From positions 1-52,443 of the forward strand of contig JAJAZC010000034.1 in the NCBI GenBank assembly GCA_026785885.1: 52,443 nt of DNA, in the 5' to 3' direction. Positions 9,717-18,380 of this stretch are shown here, piece after piece; position 1 is the stretch's first letter; each line of letters opens with the position of its first letter. Both the position numbers and the translations under genes were made by a program. Source of the DNA: Rubrivivax sp. Its GTDB lineage: Bacteria; Pseudomonadota; Gammaproteobacteria; Burkholderiales; Burkholderiaceae_C. Under the pieces are notes generated by a model that saw only the letters and a list, made by a program, of their open reading frames with translations, was not told the origin of the DNA and made no database searches.

Positions 9717-11015
9717 GTGCCTGAACTCGGCCCCTCCCCGTTGGTCACTGGCCAGGAACTGCCGGTTGCCGATGCACGCGCCGCGATCCACGCCGCCGTT
9801 GCTGCTTTCATTCGGGCAACCCGCGCCGTCGATGGCCAGGAGACCGTGCCGCTGGCCGCAGCAGCCGGCCGCGTGCTGGCGCGCGATCTGGTCTCGCCCA
9901 TCGACGTGCCGGCACACGACAACTCGGCGATGGACGGCTACGCGCTGCATGGCGCCGATCTGCAAGCCGTGGCTGCCACCGTACTGCACGTGCTGCCCGG
10001 CACGGTCTTCGCCGGCACGCCGCACAGCGCCAGCGTGGCGCGCGGCCAGGCGCTGCGAATCATGACCGGCGCGGTGATGCCGCCCGGGCTGGACACCGTC
10101 GTGCCGATCGAGCTGTGCCGCGTCGACGGTGCCGTGCTTACGCTTCAGCCCGGCGGGCTAAGCGCCGGCGACAACCGCCGCCACCGCGGCGAAGACCTGG
10201 CGCAGGGTCAGCCTGCGCTGCTGGCCGGGCGTTGGCTGCGGCCGGCCGATGTGGGCCTGGCCGCGTCGCTGGGCATCGCCGCTTTGGGTGTCAGGCGGCC
10301 ACTGCGCGTGGCGCTTTTTTCCACCGGCGATGAACTGCGCGATCCTGGCCAGGTGCTGCCGCCGGGCTGCATCTACGACAGCAACCGCGCCAGCCTGCGC
10401 GCCGCGCTGCAGCGACTCAATGTGCAGGTGCTGGATTTCGGCCTGGTGCGCGACGACCCGGCCGCACTGCGCCAGACGCTGCAGCACGCAGCGGCTAACG
10501 CCGATGCGGTGCTGACAAGCGGCGGCGTCAGCATGGGCGACGCAGACCACGTCCGCGACGTGCTGGCCGCCTTCGGCACGGTGGCCTTCTGGAAGGTTGC
10601 GATGCGGCCCGGGCGGCCGTTTGCATTTGGCCCGCTACACATGGCCGACGGCCGGCCCGGGCCGCTGCTGTTCGCATTGCCCGGTAACCCGGTGGCCGCC
10701 TTGGTGACGTTTTATGCCCTCGTGCGTGATGCGCTGCTGCTGTTGGCCGGCGCGCTTCCGATGCCGCTGCCGGTGCTGCAAGCGCGCAGCGTGGCTGCCA
10801 TCCGCAAACGCCCCGGTCGCACCGAGTTTCAACGTGCAGTCGTCGAGCCGGCCAACGACGGCAGCGGTTTTCAGGTCCGGCTCACCGGCTCGCAAGGCGC
10901 CGGCATTCTGCGCAGCATGAGCGAGGCCAACGCGTTGGTGGTGCTGCGCCAGGAGCAAGGCGCAGTGGCTGCGGGTGAAGCTGTCGACGTGTGGCTGTTC
11001 GACGGGCTGGTGTGA
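9717..11015 (+). CDS. moeA: Molybdopterin molybdotransferase
   Basis: 'DVPAHDNSAMDGYAL...FSTGDEL...IYDSNRASLRAAL...TSGGVSMGDADHVRDVL...MRPGRPFAFG...LPGNPVAALVTF'; start codon uncertain (GTG 9663 or 9717). Confidence 0.93.
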   Translation: MPELGPSPLVTGQELPVADARAAIHAAVAAFIRATRAVDGQETVPLAAAAGRVLARDLVSPIDVPAHDNSAMDGYALHGADLQAVAATVLHVLPGTVFAGTPHSASVARGQALRIMTGAVMPPGLDTVVPIELCRVDGAVLTLQPGGLSAGDNRRHRGEDLAQGQPALLAGRWLRPADVGLAASLGIAALGVRRPLRVALFSTGDELRDPGQVLPPGCIYDSNRASLRAALQRLNVQVLDFGLVRDDPAALRQTLQHAAANADAVLTSGGVSMGDADHVRDVLAAFGTVAFWKVAMRPGRPFAFGPLHMADGRPGPLLFALPGNPVAALVTFYALVRDALLLLAGALPMPLPVLQARSVAAIRKRPGRTEFQRAVVEPANDGSGFQVRLTGSQGAGILRSMSEANALVVLRQEQGAVAAGEAVDVWLFDGLV

Positions 11016-11100
11016 GCAGCAACAAGGCGGTTTACAAGGGCCGTCTCTCGATGCGAAGTCACGCGCGAGGGCTGAACCCCGCGGTGGCTGAACGGCAGCT

Positions 11101-12072
11101 TCAGCCAGCCACCACGCGCATCACGGCGCCGGCTTTCAGGCCTGACCCCGCACCGAACTCCGCACCGAAGTCCGCAACCGAGCCGCCGCGCTGCGGCTCG
11201 GGCTCGGCATCGAAACGCTCAAACCCGCAGTAGCACAAGAAGTGCCGGTTGGCCGCACGGCCAAACAGCGCCATGCCGAGCTTCGCAGCCAGCGCGTGCC
11301 CCATGGCCGTCACGCCGTTGCGCGACACGATGATCGGCACGCCCAACTGCGCGGCCTTCATCACCATCTCGCTGGTCAGGCGGCCGGTCGTGTAGAAAGC
11401 TTTGTCACTGCCGGCCACGCCGTGCAGGGCCATCCAGCCGGCAATGGTGTCGATGGCGTTGTGGCGGCCTACGTCCTCCACGAACATCAGCATCTCACTG
11501 GCCGCACCGCGTATGCCAAACAGCGCGCAGCCGTGCACCGAGCCGGCCTTGCGGTGAATGCTGTCCTGCTGGCGCATGGTCTCCAGCATGCGGTGCAGCG
11601 TGCTCTGGCGGATGCGCGCGGTGGCGGCATCCGGCAGCGCCACGGTATGCAACTGCTCCATCGCATCGCCGAACACGGTACCCTGCCCGCAGCCGGTGGT
11701 GACGACGCGGTGCGCCGTCTTGGCGGCGATGTCCTGCACACCGCGGTGCGTGCGCACAGCCGCAGCGCTGACGTCCCAATCGACCGTGACCGACTCGACC
11801 GCGCTCACATCGTCGATCAGGCGCTGGTTGCGCAGGTAGCCCAGCACCAGCAGCTCCGGCCGTGCGCCCAGCGTCATCAACGTGACCAGCTCGCGCTTGT
11901 CGACGAAGATCGTCAGCGGGCGCTCGGACGGAATCGCGATGTCGCGATGGGCGCCGTATTCGTCCTGCACGGTGATCTGGCGCAGCAACTCGCAGCGGGC
12001 GTCGGTCAGGCGCGGGGCGCCGGGGACCGTGGGCAGGTCCGCCAGAGTGGCGCTGACTTGCGACAGGCTCAC
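11101..12072 (-). CDS. fdhD: Formate dehydrogenase accessory sulfurtransferase FdhD
   Basis: 'VFVEDVGRHNAIDTIAGWMAL...FYTTGRLTSEMVMKAAQLGVPIIVSRNGVTAMGHALA'; GTG start overlaps upstream stop by 4 bp. Confidence 0.93.
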   Translation of the reverse strand: MSLSQVSATLADLPTVPGAPRLTDARCELLRQITVQDEYGAHRDIAIPSERPLTIFVDKRELVTLMTLGARPELLVLGYLRNQRLIDDVSAVESVTVDWDVSAAAVRTHRGVQDIAAKTAHRVVTTGCGQGTVFGDAMEQLHTVALPDAATARIRQSTLHRMLETMRQQDSIHRKAGSVHGCALFGIRGAASEMLMFVEDVGRHNAIDTIAGWMALHGVAGSDKAFYTTGRLTSEMVMKAAQLGVPIIVSRNGVTAMGHALAAKLGMALFGRAANRHFLCYCGFERFDAEPEPQRGGSVADFGAEFGAGSGLKAGAVMRVVAG

Positions 12073-12584
12073 TTCCTGGCCGGCGGCGTTGCTTGCGTTG
12101 CTGGCGCGGCGGGTGTCGTTGCCGGCGTGGAGTTGCTGGCCGTTGCAGGCGCGGTGCCCGCGGTCTGCGGCGTTTTGGCGTTGGGGGGGCCCACTGCAGT
12201 CGCAGCGGGCGAGTGGGCGCCCGCGGCTTCCAGCGGCGGGGTGGCCGCCGCTGGCGTGTACACAAACGCGCCGGGGTCGGTACAGGCAGCGGCGCCCGGG
12301 TCCGCCGGCTTCACGTCCTTGCCGTCTACCTTGGCCCGCGCAAAGTAGCTGGCCGCGACCTGGTCGATGCTTTTGCACAACTGGTAGGTGCCCACCTTGG
12401 TGTCGTAAGCAGCCTTGGCCGCGGCCTGCGCTGCCTTGGCCTTGGCTTCGTCGTTGGGTGCCGGCAACTTGCCATGCGCAAGCGGTGCTGACAGTGCGAG
12501 CGCGAGTGCGGCAACAGTCGCGGCGACAGTCGCAGCAAGCGGCGCCAAGCGCGACGCAGATGTGTTGGTTGCAGCCATCGTCAT
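12069..12584 (-). CDS. Exported Ala/Pro/Thr-rich hypothetical protein in FDH operon
   Basis: Hydrophobic leader MTMAATNTSASRLAPLAATVAATVAALALALSAPLAHG; position between FDH gamma and fdhD. Confidence 0.65.
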   Translation of the reverse strand: MTMAATNTSASRLAPLAATVAATVAALALALSAPLAHGKLPAPNDEAKAKAAQAAAKAAYDTKVGTYQLCKSIDQVAASYFARAKVDGKDVKPADPGAAACTDPGAFVYTPAAATPPLEAAGAHSPAATAVGPPNAKTPQTAGTAPATASNSTPATTPAAPATQATPPARK

Positions 12585-12601
12585 TGCCTCCAAACCAGTT
12601 T

Positions 12602-13774
12602 TCAAGACAAGCCCGCCGACGGCAGCGGCGCCACTGCGGCGCCCGTGCCGGCCGCTGCCGTGCGCTGCGCCGGTATGCGGCCGGCGCGCACGTCCTCGTA
12701 CCACCAGGCGTGGTGTTCCTGCGCCCAGGCTTCATCGACGTACCCGCTTCGCATGGCCTGGTAGCTGCCCTTCATGCCGATGGTGCCGATGTAGATGTGG
12801 CCGATGAACATGGTCATCATCAGCACACCGGCCACAGCGTGGACCATGTGCGCAATCTGCATCTGCCCGCGGGTGTCGCCCAAGCCGGGCACCAACCCGT
12901 TGAGCACCAGGCCGGACGCTACGACCAGCAGGCCGAGGAACAACACACCGCCCCAAAACACGACTTTTTCGCCGGCGTTGAAGCGGTGCGACGGCACCTC
13001 CTGCCCGCTCAACATGCCGCCGCCGCGCTTGAGCCAATGCCAGTCGCCACGTGCTGGCAGGTTGTCGCGCACGAAGGTCAAGAAGACGACCACCAACGAC
13101 ACGGCAAACACCGGGCCGACAAAGTTGTGGATGTTCTTCAGCGCATATGCCAGCCAGCCAAACAACGTGGCGCCCAGCACCGGCAGCAGCAAGGTCTTGC
13201 CGAAGGCCAGCACCAGGCCGGAAAGGGCCAACAGCACAAAGGCCACCGCGTTGGCCCAGTGCGCCGAGCGCTCGAATGGCGTGAAGCGCTCGATGCGCCG
13301 GCCGGTGTCGGCATGGCGGCCGCCCAAAGCGCCCTTGCGCCAGTAGAAGACGGCAATGGCGCCGGCCACGATCAACAGCAGCGCACCGCCGTAAGGAATG
13401 ATCCAGCGGTTGCGCACCTGGCGCCAGGCTTCGCCGGCGCTGGCCAGGCGCGAGCCCGGGTACTGCACAAAGGGTTGAATCAACACGCCCATCTCCGCCC
13501 CGGGCAACGAGGTCGTACCGCCCTGGTCGCGCACCGCACGCCAGACCGGCGCGTTGTTGCCGGGCTGCGAACGCGCGCGCTCGGCATTGCTTTCATCGGG
13601 CCTGGGTTCGGCCGGCGCCACGAAGCCGGCAGGCGGCCCGGGTTGGGCGCCAGGCGCTGCGGTCGGTACGGCCGGCTCTGCCGTCTGCGCCATGGCAGGC
13701 GGCAGCAGCACGGAGCCGAGCACCAGCACGGCACCGGACAAGAGCTTGAACATGCGGCCGGAGATCATCGGCAT
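12602..13774 (-). CDS. Formate dehydrogenase gamma subunit (cytochrome b)
   Basis: 'RRIERFTPFERSAHWANAVAFVLLALSGLVLAFGK...NIHNFVGPVFAVSLVVVFLTFVRDNLP...' FdnI/FdoI-like. Confidence 0.93.
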   Translation of the reverse strand: MPMISGRMFKLLSGAVLVLGSVLLPPAMAQTAEPAVPTAAPGAQPGPPAGFVAPAEPRPDESNAERARSQPGNNAPVWRAVRDQGGTTSLPGAEMGVLIQPFVQYPGSRLASAGEAWRQVRNRWIIPYGGALLLIVAGAIAVFYWRKGALGGRHADTGRRIERFTPFERSAHWANAVAFVLLALSGLVLAFGKTLLLPVLGATLFGWLAYALKNIHNFVGPVFAVSLVVVFLTFVRDNLPARGDWHWLKRGGGMLSGQEVPSHRFNAGEKVVFWGGVLFLGLLVVASGLVLNGLVPGLGDTRGQMQIAHMVHAVAGVLMMTMFIGHIYIGTIGMKGSYQAMRSGYVDEAWAQEHHAWWYEDVRAGRIPAQRTAAAGTGAAVAPLPSAGLS

Positions 13775-13850
13775 CCTTTGCGCTGGTGGATCGGGCGGTG
13801 CGGGGGTCGGCGTGCGTCGAGCCGGATTGGGCCGATTGCGTACCGCGGCA

Positions 13851-14081
13851 TCAACGCGCCGACGTGCGGGCGTACTCGTTTTGCCCCTGCGAGCGCGCTT
13901 TCAGCTGCGCCTCCCAACTGGCGTTGTCGCCGGCTTTCCAGCCCGGTGCCGTGTGGGTGCCGGTGTTGCCGGCCGAAGGATCGACGTCGGCCTTGCGGGT
14001 GCCGCTGGACTGTGGCTTCTCGGCACAGGCCGCCAGCAGCAGCACAACGGCCAGCAAGACCGGCAGCCGGGCCGAGCTCAT
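13851..14081 (-). CDS. Small lipoprotein in FDH operon
   Basis: 'MSSARLPVLLAVVLLLAACAEKPQ' lipobox; start overlaps the beta subunit stop. Confidence 0.65.
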   Translation of the reverse strand: MSSARLPVLLAVVLLLAACAEKPQSSGTRKADVDPSAGNTGTHTAPGWKAGDNASWEAQLKARSQGQNEYARTSAR

Positions 14082-14734
14082 GACTTCTTGACCTCGGGCT
14101 GGCTACTGTTGCCGTTGCCGCTGCCGGTGCCTTTGCCGTTGCCCGTGATCGGCTTGCCGTAGGCCGTGCCCCAGCCCCAGACCTCGCTGCCCTTGCCGCG
14201 TGTCAGCACGCGGGTGCGGAAGATGTCGGCCACAACATCACCGTCACCGCCCAGCAGCGCCTTGGTGCTGCACATCTCGGCGCAAGCCGGCAGCTTGCCT
14301 TCGGCCAGCCGGTTGCGGCCGTACTTTTCGTTCTCGGCCGCGCTGCCGTTGGCTTCAGGCCCGCCCGCGCAGAAGGTGCACTTGTCCATCTTGCCGCGCA
14401 GGCCGAAGGCTCCGTTGCTGGGGAACTGCGGCGCGCCGAAGGGGCAGGCGTAGCTGCAGTAGCCGCAGCCGATACAGGTGTCCTTGTCATGCAGTACGAC
14501 GCCTTCGGCGGTGCGATAAAAGCAGTCCACCGGGCACACCGCCATGCAGGGCGCGTCACTGCAGTGCATGCAGGCCACGCTGATACTTTTCTCGCCAGCC
14601 ACGCCGTCGTTGAGCGTTACCACGCGACGCCGGTTGACGCCCCACGGCACCTGGTGCTCTGCCTTGCAGGCGGTGACGCAGCCGTTGCATTCGATGCAAC
14701 GCTCGGCGTCGCAGATGAATTTCATGCGTGCCAT
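14078..14734 (-). CDS. Formate dehydrogenase beta subunit, 4Fe-4S ferredoxin-type
   Basis: 'MARMKFICDAERCIECNGCVTACKAEHQVPWGVNRRRVVTLNDG...' with multiple CxxCxxC motifs. Confidence 0.95.
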   Translation of the reverse strand: MARMKFICDAERCIECNGCVTACKAEHQVPWGVNRRRVVTLNDGVAGEKSISVACMHCSDAPCMAVCPVDCFYRTAEGVVLHDKDTCIGCGYCSYACPFGAPQFPSNGAFGLRGKMDKCTFCAGGPEANGSAAENEKYGRNRLAEGKLPACAEMCSTKALLGGDGDVVADIFRTRVLTRGKGSEVWGWGTAYGKPITGNGKGTGSGNGNSSQPEVKKS

Positions 14735-14782
14735 TGATGGCTCCTGAGACGTGAACTCGAGCCGCCCCGAGGCAGGCAACGG

Positions 14783-14824
14783 CCGCCTCGAGGGATAGCG
14801 AGCGTAGTGAGCTTGGGGGTCAGC
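14783..14824. repeat. Intergenic hairpin/repeat element copy 2
   Basis: gccgcctcgagggatagcgagcgtagtgagcttgggggtcag; similar to 5281-5325. Confidence 0.5.
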
Positions 14825-14825
14825 G

Positions 14826-17789
14826 TCATGCCGCCCGCTCGACCTGGCAAACGGTGGTCTTGGTTTCTTGCATCATGGTCACGCTGTCGTAGCCGTAGGT
14901 AGTGGCCGTGTTGACCGCCTCACCGCGAACGATCGGCGCCGCGCCCTTCGGGTAGTGCGCCAACATGTCCACGCCTTGCCAGTGGCCGGCAAAGTGGTAG
15001 GGCATGAAGGCGGTGTCGCTGCCCACGCGCTCCGTCACTTGTGCCTTGACCTTGATGCGCGCCCCGGTGGGCGTGCTGACCCAGACGTCCTCGCCGTTGC
15101 GGATGCCGCGGTCGTTGGCTGCTTTCGGGTTGATCTCGATGAACATGTGCTGCTGCAGCTCGGCGAGATAGCGGTTAGAGCGTGTCTCGTCGCCGCCGCC
15201 TTCGTACTCCACCAGGCGGCCGCTGGTCAGGATGATCGGAAACTTCTGGCCGATGTCCTTGTTCTTCTCCTGCACCGACTTGAACAGCGTAGGCAGCCGC
15301 CAGAACGCCTTGCGGTCGTCATGGGTCGGGTACTTCGCCACCAGCTCTGGGCGCGTCGAATACAAAGGCTCGCGGTGCTGCGGAATCGGATCGGGGAAGT
15401 TCCACACTACCGCGCGCGCCCGTGCGTTGCCGAAGGGATGGCAGCCGTGGTTTTTCATGGCCACGCGGATGATGCCGCCGGAGCTGTCGGTCTTCCAGTT
15501 CTTGCCTTCGGCCTTCTTCTGCTCGTCTTCGGACAACTCGCCCCACCAGCCCAACTTCTTCAGCAGCAGGTGATCGAATTCCGGATAGCCGGTGGTCAGG
15601 TCGCAGCCCTTGGAATGTGAGCCGTCGGCCGCCAACAGCGACTGGCCGTCACGCTCGACGCCGAAGTTGGCGCGGAAGTTACCGCCGCCATCCATCACGT
15701 GCTTGGAGGTGTCGTACAGGATGTGCGTGCCCGGGTGCTTCATCTCGGGCGTTCCCCAACAGGGCCAGGGCAGGCCGAAGTAATCGCCGTCCAGCTGGTA
15801 GCCGGTCTCCTTGTCGATGCCACCTTTGGCACGCAGCGTGTTGACGTCGAAGACGTGCATGTTGCGCATGTGGGCCTTCAGCCGCTCCGGGCTCTGCCCG
15901 GTGTAGCCGATGGTCCAGACCGAGCGGTTGATTTCGCGCAGGATGTCCTCCGGCAAGGGCTCGTCCAGACCCTTGACCTTCTGCATCTTGTAGTTCTTGA
16001 CCAGCTGCTCGCCGAAGCCCAGCTTTTGCGCGAGCTGGTACATGATCATGTGGTCACTGCGCGATTCGAACAGCGGGTCGATGACCTTCTCGCGCCACTG
16101 CAACGACCGGTTCGATGCGGTGACAGAGCCACTGGTCTCGAACTGCGTACATGCCGGCAGCAGGTACACGGCGCGCTTCGGGTTCAGGTCTTCGGCCATG
16201 CCCGGCATCGCGGCCATGGCTGCGGTGGCCGATGGGTACGGGTCCACCACCACCAGCAGATCCAGCTTGTCCATGGCCTTCTTGAGGTCGAGGCCACGGG
16301 TCTGCGAATTGGGTGCGTGGCCCCAATAGAACATGCCGCGCAGGTTGCTGTCCTGGTCGATGAGCTCGTTCTTCTCGAGCACGGCATCGAACCACCGCGA
16401 GACAGTCAGGCCCGCCTTGCTCATCATGCCCGGCGCGTACTGCTTCTTCATCCACTCGAAGTCCACGCCCCAGGCAGCGGCAAAGTGCTTGAACGATCCC
16501 TCGGAAAGGCCGTAGTAGCCAGGCAACGAGTCCGGGTTGGAGCCGACGTCGGTGATGCCCTGCACGTTGTCGTGGCCGCGGAAGATGTTGGCGCCACCGC
16601 CACTCTTGCCCACGTTGCCCAGCGCTAGCTGCAGCAGGCAGGAGGCCCGCACCATGGCGTTGCCGATGGTGTGCTGGGTGTGACCCACGCACCAGACCAG
16701 CGTGCTGGGCCGGTTCTCGGCCATCGTCTTGGCAACCTGCAAGCACTCGGCCTCGGTGACGCCCGAGGCCTCGAGCACCTTGTCGGGCGTCCACTTGGCG
16801 AGCACCTCTTCGCGCACCTTGTCCATCGCCCAGACGCGGTCGGCGATGTACTGCTTGTCTTCCCAGCCGTTGTTGAAGACGTGGTACAGCACGCCATAAA
16901 GAAACGGAATGTCGGCCCCCGAGCGCATGCGCACGTACTGGTCGGCCTTGGCTGCCGTGCGGGTGAACCGGGGGTCCACCACGATCATCTTGCAGCCCTT
17001 CTCCTTGGCATGCAGCATGTGCAGCATCGACACCGGATGTGCTTCGGCAGCATTGCTGCCGATGTACATCGCAGCCTTGCTGTTCTGCATGTCGTTGTAC
17101 GAGTTGGTCATCGCACCGTAGCCCCACGTATTCGCCACACCGGCGACTGTTGTGGAGTGGCATATTCGTGCCTGGTGATCGCAGTTGTTACTGCCCCAGA
17201 AGGACATCCACTTTCTGAGCAGGTACCCCTGCTCGTTGTTGCTCTTGCACGAGCCGACGATGAAGACGCTGTCGGGGCCGCTTTCGCGCTTCAGCTCCAG
17301 CATGCGGGCGCTGATCTCGTCCAGCGCCACATCCCAAGTGATGCGCTCGTACTTGCCGTTCACGAGCTTCATCGGGTACTTCAGCCGGAACTCGCCGTGC
17401 GCGTTGTCGCGCACCGCCGCACCTTTGGCGCAATGCGCACCCAGGTTGATGGGCGAGTCGAACACCGGCTCCTGGCGCACCCAGATGCCGTTTTCGACCA
17501 CGGCGTCGATGGCACAACCCACCGAGCAGTGGGTGCAGACCGTGCGCTTGACTTCGACCTTGGCACCTCCCGCAATGGCTGCGCCCGCCTTCTCGACAGC
17601 GTCGGCCTTGCGTACCAGCGTGAGTTGCGATGCGGCGATGCCCACCCCGAGGCCCAGCCCGGAGCGGCGCAAAAACTTGCGCCGGTCCATCGTGGGCAGC
17701 GCGCGGGCCAAGCCCCGCGCCAGACCGTCGACCAGCGTCCGCGTCGGCGGTGCCGCCCCGTGCGCGGGCGACGTGCGTGTCAAGAGCAT
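14826..17789 (-). CDS. Formate dehydrogenase alpha subunit (Mo/W-bisPGD), candidate selenoprotein with Sec encoded by TGC at 17160-17162
   Basis: TAT signal (MDRRKFLRRSGLGLGVG), CTHCSVGC 4Fe-4S site, 'DHQARICHSTTVAGVANTWGYGAMTN' catalytic motif where E. coli FdnG has U. Confidence 0.96.
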   Translation of the reverse strand: MLLTRTSPAHGAAPPTRTLVDGLARGLARALPTMDRRKFLRRSGLGLGVGIAASQLTLVRKADAVEKAGAAIAGGAKVEVKRTVCTHCSVGCAIDAVVENGIWVRQEPVFDSPINLGAHCAKGAAVRDNAHGEFRLKYPMKLVNGKYERITWDVALDEISARMLELKRESGPDSVFIVGSCKSNNEQGYLLRKWMSFWGSNNCDHQARICHSTTVAGVANTWGYGAMTNSYNDMQNSKAAMYIGSNAAEAHPVSMLHMLHAKEKGCKMIVVDPRFTRTAAKADQYVRMRSGADIPFLYGVLYHVFNNGWEDKQYIADRVWAMDKVREEVLAKWTPDKVLEASGVTEAECLQVAKTMAENRPSTLVWCVGHTQHTIGNAMVRASCLLQLALGNVGKSGGGANIFRGHDNVQGITDVGSNPDSLPGYYGLSEGSFKHFAAAWGVDFEWMKKQYAPGMMSKAGLTVSRWFDAVLEKNELIDQDSNLRGMFYWGHAPNSQTRGLDLKKAMDKLDLLVVVDPYPSATAAMAAMPGMAEDLNPKRAVYLLPACTQFETSGSVTASNRSLQWREKVIDPLFESRSDHMIMYQLAQKLGFGEQLVKNYKMQKVKGLDEPLPEDILREINRSVWTIGYTGQSPERLKAHMRNMHVFDVNTLRAKGGIDKETGYQLDGDYFGLPWPCWGTPEMKHPGTHILYDTSKHVMDGGGNFRANFGVERDGQSLLAADGSHSKGCDLTTGYPEFDHLLLKKLGWWGELSEDEQKKAEGKNWKTDSSGGIIRVAMKNHGCHPFGNARARAVVWNFPDPIPQHREPLYSTRPELVAKYPTHDDRKAFWRLPTLFKSVQEKNKDIGQKFPIILTSGRLVEYEGGGDETRSNRYLAELQQHMFIEINPKAANDRGIRNGEDVWVSTPTGARIKVKAQVTERVGSDTAFMPYHFAGHWQGVDMLAHYPKGAAPIVRGEAVNTATTYGYDSVTMMQETKTTVCQVERAA
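17121..17159 (-). promoter_or_regulatory. Candidate bSECIS-like hairpin immediately 3' of the catalytic TGC codon
   Basis: On minus strand: TGC CAC TCC ACA ACA GTC GCC GGT GTG GCG AAT ACG TGG GGC. Upper stem UCGCC/GGCGA (5 bp), GGUGU loop, lower stem CUCCAC/GUGGGG (6 bp incl. one U-G); 18 nt from codon to apical loop. Confidence 0.55.
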
Positions 17790-17849
17790 GCTGCCTCCTG
17801 TTGAGAAAGCGATTGATCGTCGCGTTGTGGCGGGCCGCAGGCTGCGGCT

Positions 17850-18068
17850 TCAGATCCGCGCTGTGGCGTAGTACTGTTTGACGTGCTCGGTGAGTTGGTA
17901 GCCGTCTGCAGTTTCCGCGGCCTCGACGGCCGGGGCCGGGGCCGGCTGGATCTTCGAGCCAGCCGCAACGGCTGCGATGGCACCGACCGCCCCGGCGACT
18001 CCGGCGCCCATGAAGACCGTCCGCCGGCTCAGCGCCGGGGCGATAGAAGAGCTAGAGTCTTTGGGCAT
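17850..18068 (-). CDS. Formate dehydrogenase region TAT-target small protein
   Basis: 'LSRRTVFMGAGVAGAVGAIAAVAAG...YQLTEHVKQYYATARI', first gene of FDH operon. Confidence 0.85.
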   Translation of the reverse strand: MPKDSSSSIAPALSRRTVFMGAGVAGAVGAIAAVAAGSKIQPAPAPAVEAAETADGYQLTEHVKQYYATARI

Positions 18069-18106
18069 GAAGCGGACCTCCGGGTGAAGATGAAAGCTAA
18101 GCGCAG

Positions 18107-18151
18107 GCGCACACCGGCCACTTGGCTATTACCTATCAAGATGGTGTGCGC
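18107..18151. promoter_or_regulatory. Perfect 9-bp inverted repeat in divergent fdh/sel intergenic region
   Basis: GCGCACACC (18107-18115) ... GGTGTGCGC (18143-18151), 27-bp spacer. Confidence 0.5.
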
Positions 18152-18380
18152 ATCAAGCGGGCTGACCCTAGCTGTTGTGCTGCAGCAGGCGAGGTATTGC
18201 CCAAGGTCGTCCAAACAGGCGCTGCGGGTGGCAGCAGACGGCCGCAGCGTGGGGCTTCGCGGCTGCGGCACCGGCCGCGCTTGGGACAGGCCACCGCCAT
18301 AATCTGCGGGTGCTCGCCCCCACCCGCCGACCCCACCTGCCGCCCACTTCAGAAGCCGCACCCTCGAGCAGGCCAGCACC

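Noticed and set aside
3681-9724. Long plus-strand ORFs (3681-5306, 5569-7203, 8027-9724) antisense to the oxidoreductase, peptidase/dcd and tup genes
   Set aside because: Same shadow-ORF effect; opposite strand has recognisable conserved proteins and these translations show no domain-like motifs.
14826-17789. Simple interpretation that FDH alpha is just a Cys homolog and the sel genes serve other proteins
   Set aside because: Not excluded, but not preferred: the GCA tRNA-Sec, TGC codon, hairpin at matching spacing and adjacency together fit recoding better. It remains the main alternative to test.
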